This document shows positions 60,894 to 64,000 of a stretch of 64,000 nt of DNA, in pieces. The translations under genes and the position numbers were made by a program. This DNA comes from Clostridia bacterium (GTDB lineage: Bacteria > Bacillota > Clostridia > Christensenellales > Aristaeellaceae). Within the stretch, counting starts at the first letter, position 1. Each line of letters begins with the position of its first letter. The DNA is taken from NCBI GenBank assembly GCA_017447185.1, contig JAFSOC010000014.1, forward strand, positions 83,594 to 147,593, read 5' to 3'. The notes below the pieces were generated by a model, which was not told the origin of the DNA, made no database searches, and saw only the letters and a list, made by a program, of their open reading frames with translations.

Positions 60894-62339
60894 GTGAAAA
60901 GAGCCGTAAAACAGGTGGCTGTCAGCGCGCTGCTGCTCCTGGTCCTCTGCCTGGTCTGCCGTTTTGTTTTCTACCGCACCTATTCAACATATTACCCGTA
61001 TAATGCGCAGCCTTCCGATTCCCCAGCAGATTTTCAAGTCATCTCCGAGGATCCGGAAATCGCGACCGGAGCCGTGACAGAAATCCGGGACGGCGCCCTG
61101 AAAATCGTCGTCACTCCCGGGCAGGCCGGGGAAACTTTCCTGCAGATCACGAACGCTGCCGGGGAAACCATGGGCTATGTTCCGGCCCGGGTCACCCGGT
61201 TCCGCACGGTTTATAACATTTCCATCGGCGGCTTCAGCGGCGACACGGTTGCCATGCTCGCCTCAACTGTCTTCTGGCTGCTCACCGGCGCGATCATGCT
61301 CTGGAACTTCTTCCAGTCAAAGGGCTCTTCCTTCTATCAGTATCAGACGATCTGGTTCATCGGTTTCTCCCTTTTCGCACTGACCACCGGCTTCTGCCTG
61401 CTGGAGGTATCCATCCGCCACATGATCAGCCCGGCCAACAATTCCATGCTCTATGTATATTCCTCCCTCAGCGGCGCTTCCGTCCGCTTTATGGAAACCA
61501 CTTCCATCCCGTTCATCATCTTTGCCTCGGCCATGGCTGTCAGCAATATTGTGCTTCTCCGTCATCAGCGTTTCCGGCTGCAGAATGTGCTTGGCCTCCT
61601 GGTCAGCATCCTGCTGATCGCGGGCGTTGTCCTCTTCTTCTATTTCTGTTCACAGGATTTCTCCGGATCCGAGCAGGAATACAGGATCCGTTCAACCCTG
61701 GAGAACACCGCAGCCACGCTGTTTGCCTATTTTGAGTGCATGCTGGCCGCTTCGGTCATCTGCGGTCTCAAGGCTGCCCGGCACAAGCCTGCCCAGGATA
61801 AGGATTTCATCGTCATCCTTGGCTGCTGGTTCCGGAAGGACGGCTCCCTTCCGCCCCTGCTGAAGGGCCGGGTGGATAAGGCGCTCTCCTTCTGGCACTC
61901 CCAGAAGGAAGCCACCGGCCGGGAGGCCTGCTTCGTTCCCTCCGGCGGCCAGGGGCCGGATGAATCCATGCCGGAGGCGGAAGCCATGCGGCAGTATCTC
62001 CTTTCCCAGGATGTTCCGGACCACCTGATCCGCCCGGAAACCGCCTCCAAAAATACGCTGGAAAATATGTCCTTCTCCAAAAAAATCATCCGGGAATCAT
62101 CCCCGGATGCGAAAGTTGTTTTTTCCACCACCAGCTACCACGTCTTCCGCAGCGGCATCTGGGCCAACCTGGCCGGCCTTCCGGCGGAAGGCATCGGCAG
62201 CAAAACAAAATGGTGGTACTGGCCGAATGCCTTCATGCGGGAAACCGCCGGACTGCTCCGGAAAAGATGGAAACAGGAAATTCTCCTGCTCGTTGTCCTG
62301 CTTGTCTGGTTCGGTACCCTTTCCATGATCCTGGGATAA
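60894..62339 (+). CDS. Membrane protein with C-terminal YdcF/ElyC (DUF218) domain
   Basis: A 481-residue protein. A first span (VSALLLLVLCLVCRFVF) is followed by an extracytoplasmic part of about 110 residues, then about five spans (about 125-295) and a DUF218 domain (about 305-445) with FIVILGCWFRKDGSLPPLLK, FVPSGGQGPDESMPEAEAM and NTLENMSFSKKII. DUF218 proteins such as SanA and ElyC act in envelope integrity and undecaprenyl-linked steps. A last span closes the protein. The start is the GTG at 60894, with AGGGGGAAG just upstream; earlier frames lack a ribosome binding site. Confidence 0.85.
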   Translation: MKRAVKQVAVSALLLLVLCLVCRFVFYRTYSTYYPYNAQPSDSPADFQVISEDPEIATGAVTEIRDGALKIVVTPGQAGETFLQITNAAGETMGYVPARVTRFRTVYNISIGGFSGDTVAMLASTVFWLLTGAIMLWNFFQSKGSSFYQYQTIWFIGFSLFALTTGFCLLEVSIRHMISPANNSMLYVYSSLSGASVRFMETTSIPFIIFASAMAVSNIVLLRHQRFRLQNVLGLLVSILLIAGVVLFFYFCSQDFSGSEQEYRIRSTLENTAATLFAYFECMLAASVICGLKAARHKPAQDKDFIVILGCWFRKDGSLPPLLKGRVDKALSFWHSQKEATGREACFVPSGGQGPDESMPEAEAMRQYLLSQDVPDHLIRPETASKNTLENMSFSKKIIRESSPDAKVVFSTTSYHVFRSGIWANLAGLPAEGIGSKTKWWYWPNAFMRETAGLLRKRWKQEILLLVVLLVWFGTLSMILG

Positions 62340-62371
62340 CGCTTCCGGGAATCCTGTCTTTAAACAACCTC

Positions 62372-62400
62372 TTTTCTTTTTCCGGCAGCTGATGTATGAT
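62372..62400 (+). promoter_or_regulatory. Promoter for the MATE exporter gene
   Basis: TTTTCT (62372-62377) and TATGAT (62395-62400) separated by 17 bp, 42 bp before the start codon. Confidence 0.5.
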
Positions 62401-62442
62401 CCGCTATATGCGGAAAAACGGCACGGAAAGGGGTGAGGCAGC

Positions 62443-63876
62443 ATGCAGCGGAAAGGCGGTTTTGACCGTACCATGCTGCATACTATCTTTACCCTGGCCT
62501 GGCCGACCATGCTGGAACAGCTGACCCAGACAGCCGTGCAGTACATCGATACCGCCATGGTGGGTTCCCTGGGCACGGAAGCAACAGCAGCTGTCGGTGC
62601 CACCACAACGGTAAACTGGATGTTCGGAAGCATCGTATCCGCGGTGGGCACAGGTTTCCTTGCCTTCATCGCGCGCCAGTTCGGCGCCGGTCGCCCGGAC
62701 CGCGCCCGGCAGGCCGGTGCGCAGGCATGCACTGTGGTACTGCTCCTGGGTTCCCTCCTGACCGCGATTACCATGGCCCTTGCAAGGCAGATTCCGGTAT
62801 GGATGCAGGTTGTTCCTGAAATCCAGGATCTGGCCTCCAGGTACTTCAGGATTCTCTACATGCCGATGCTGTTCCGTACCGCATCCATCCTGTTCGGTAT
62901 GGTGCTGCGATCCGCCCGGGATTCGCGTACACCCATGCGCATCGGCCTGGCAGTCAACGGTATCAATGTAGTCCTGAATTTCTTCCTGATTTATCCGGCC
63001 CGCACCGTTTCCCTGCTGGGAACGGATATCCGCCTGCCCGGTGCCGGACTTGGTGTGGAAGGTGCCGCCTGGGCCAGCGCAGCTGCTTTTGTCTTCGGCG
63101 GCATCGCGATGAGCGTTGCCCTGTGGCGCCATCCCGTGATTTCACCCCGGGGGTATTCCTTCCGTCCAAACCGGGAAATTCTCCGTCCCTGTTTCCGGGT
63201 GGCCCTGCCGAATCTGGCACAGCGGTTTGCGACCACTTTCGGGTATGTGGTTTTCGCCTCCATGATCAACCGTCTCGGGGAAGTATCCACCGCCGCCCAC
63301 ACTGTGGCGAACACAGTGGAAAGCCTGTTTTATATTCCCGGATACGGCATGCAGTCTTCCGCAGCCACGCTGAGCGGAAACGCCTACGGTGCGAGAGACC
63401 CGAAACGCCTGAAGAACCTTGGCAGTACTATCCTCCCCCTGGAGATCGGCCTGATGATCCTCTCCGGCAGCCTGTTGTTTATTTTCGCCGAACCACTGGT
63501 CCGGCTCTTCAGCAGCAATGAAGAAGTCATCCGCCTGGGTACGACAGTGCTCCGTATGGTGGCCGTCTCCGAACCTTTCTATGGGGTTCCGATTGTGGTG
63601 GAAGGCCTGATGCAAGGCGTGGGAAAAACGGTGGCGCCCTTTGTCTATAACCTGATCGGGATGTGGGCAATACGGGTTGCCGGAACCTTTGTCTGCACGC
63701 ATTTCCTGGGGCTCGGCCTTGTGGCTGCCTGGGGATGCATGATCGCCCACAATCTACTGCTGGCCGGTTTCTTTACCTGGCACTATCTCTCCGGCCGCTG
63801 GAATCCGCTTTCCCCGAAGGCAGACGGAGCTGAAGCAGAAAAAAAAGAACCTGCGAATCCGCCAGGCAAAACCTGA
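62443..63876 (+). CDS. MATE-family multidrug/cation antiporter
   Basis: A 477-residue membrane protein with twelve predicted spans in two related halves. TIFTLAWPTMLEQLTQTAVQ and YIDTAMVGSLGTEATAAVGA form the first MATE repeat; SSAATLSGNAYGARDPKRLK is the equivalent of the second. The tail after about 455 is charged. These proteins export drugs or metabolites using sodium or protons. A run of AAAGGGG lies before the ATG. It has its own promoter and no visible linked regulator, although the MerR gene lies 1.7 kb upstream. Confidence 0.92.
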   Translation: MQRKGGFDRTMLHTIFTLAWPTMLEQLTQTAVQYIDTAMVGSLGTEATAAVGATTTVNWMFGSIVSAVGTGFLAFIARQFGAGRPDRARQAGAQACTVVLLLGSLLTAITMALARQIPVWMQVVPEIQDLASRYFRILYMPMLFRTASILFGMVLRSARDSRTPMRIGLAVNGINVVLNFFLIYPARTVSLLGTDIRLPGAGLGVEGAAWASAAAFVFGGIAMSVALWRHPVISPRGYSFRPNREILRPCFRVALPNLAQRFATTFGYVVFASMINRLGEVSTAAHTVANTVESLFYIPGYGMQSSAATLSGNAYGARDPKRLKNLGSTILPLEIGLMILSGSLLFIFAEPLVRLFSSNEEVIRLGTTVLRMVAVSEPFYGVPIVVEGLMQGVGKTVAPFVYNLIGMWAIRVAGTFVCTHFLGLGLVAAWGCMIAHNLLLAGFFTWHYLSGRWNPLSPKADGAEAEKKEPANPPGKT

Positions 63877-63909
63877 AATCTGACAACCGCCAGAGCAGGA
63901 CCGGATTCA

Positions 63910-63938
63910 TTGACAAATAACGGAAAAGCAAGTAAAAT
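63910..63938 (+). promoter_or_regulatory. Promoter for tRNA-Arg
   Basis: TTGACA (63910-63915) and TAAAAT (63933-63938) separated by 17 bp. A small hairpin CCTGCAT-GAAA-ATGCAGG (63943-63960) fills the short leader up to the first base of the tRNA. Confidence 0.8.
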
Positions 63939-63959
63939 TGGCCCTGCATGAAAATGCAG

Positions 63960-64000
63960 GCACCCGTAGCTCAGTAGGATAGAGCGGCCGCCTCCTAAGA
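63960..64000 (+). tRNA. tRNA-Arg (anticodon CCT), cut by the window end
   Basis: The 5' acceptor strand GCACCCG is followed by T8-A9, the D arm GCTC...GAGC, the anticodon stem GCCGC and the loop CTCCTAA. The anticodon is CCT, reading AGG. The rest of the anticodon arm, variable loop and T arm lie beyond the window. Confidence 0.9.

Overview
The window reads as a chromosomal segment of an anaerobic, fibre-degrading Clostridia-type Firmicute. The pointers are an LPXTG-type sorted surface protein, a single-protein AmtB-PII fusion, an ANTAR regulator beside glnA, several aldo/keto reductases with ferredoxin tails, arabinoxylan-type glycosidases and consensus sigma-A promoters. A rumen or gut relative of the Christensenellales would fit, but nothing here proves that rank. 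Almost the whole window is coding, at moderately high GC.

Region 1 (1-16.2 kb) is a nitrogen and amide-nitrogen hub. On the minus strand, glnA, an ANTAR protein, gltB, gltD and purC form one run. It is followed by amtB-PII, glmS and a partial dapL with their own signals. Divergent from glnA are asnB and guaA. Nearly all of these genes use or make glutamine. The glnA, asnB and amtB promoters each lead into a short 5' leader that starts with a shared CAAGRC..AAGGG box and then folds an intrinsic terminator just before the ribosome binding site. Together with the ANTAR gene this looks like a transcription-attenuation regulon for nitrogen assimilation.

Region 2 (16.1-21.2 kb) is a 5-kb islet at the 3' end of guaA. 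It is bracketed by a perfect 19-bp duplication of the guaA terminus, and the probable original guaA terminator now lies beyond the right copy. It carries a 1,349-residue surface protein with three 240-residue super-repeats of InlB type and an LPPTG sorting signal, then a decayed HigBA module: the toxin has lost its N-terminus and the antitoxin start codon reads ATA. No integrase is visible.

Region 3 (21.2-40 kb) is mixed: an SGNH-hydrolase lipoprotein, an 800-bp gap with a candidate small RNA and minus-strand terminators, a tocopherol-cyclase-like protein, a Tam-like methyltransferase, an XRE/TPR regulator with an ABC exporter, an SGNH esterase plus GH51 arabinofuranosidase operon, a lysophospholipase-like hydrolase, a YjbR-DUF3795 fusion, a nitroreductase, a GNAT enzyme, a histidine acid phosphatase, an N-acyl-D-amino-acid deacylase, two HAD phosphatases and a YcaQ/AlkX glycosylase.

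Region 4 (40-50.6 kb) holds a LacI-like sensor fused to GGDEF and coupled to a secreted DUF6273 protein, a complete polar amino-acid ABC importer, a methyltransferase behind a leader-peptide attenuator, and two ferredoxin-tailed aldo/keto reductases. The second has a MerR-type promoter whose operator resembles the one in front of the merR gene at 60.7 kb.

Region 5 (50.6-64 kb) holds a GH120-like beta-helix glycosidase with a YlmH gene, a glycerate kinase/GntP operon, a second GH51 enzyme with a palindromic operator, a Suv3-like helicase, a MerR regulator, a YdcF protein, a MATE exporter and the 5' part of a tRNA-Arg(CCT).
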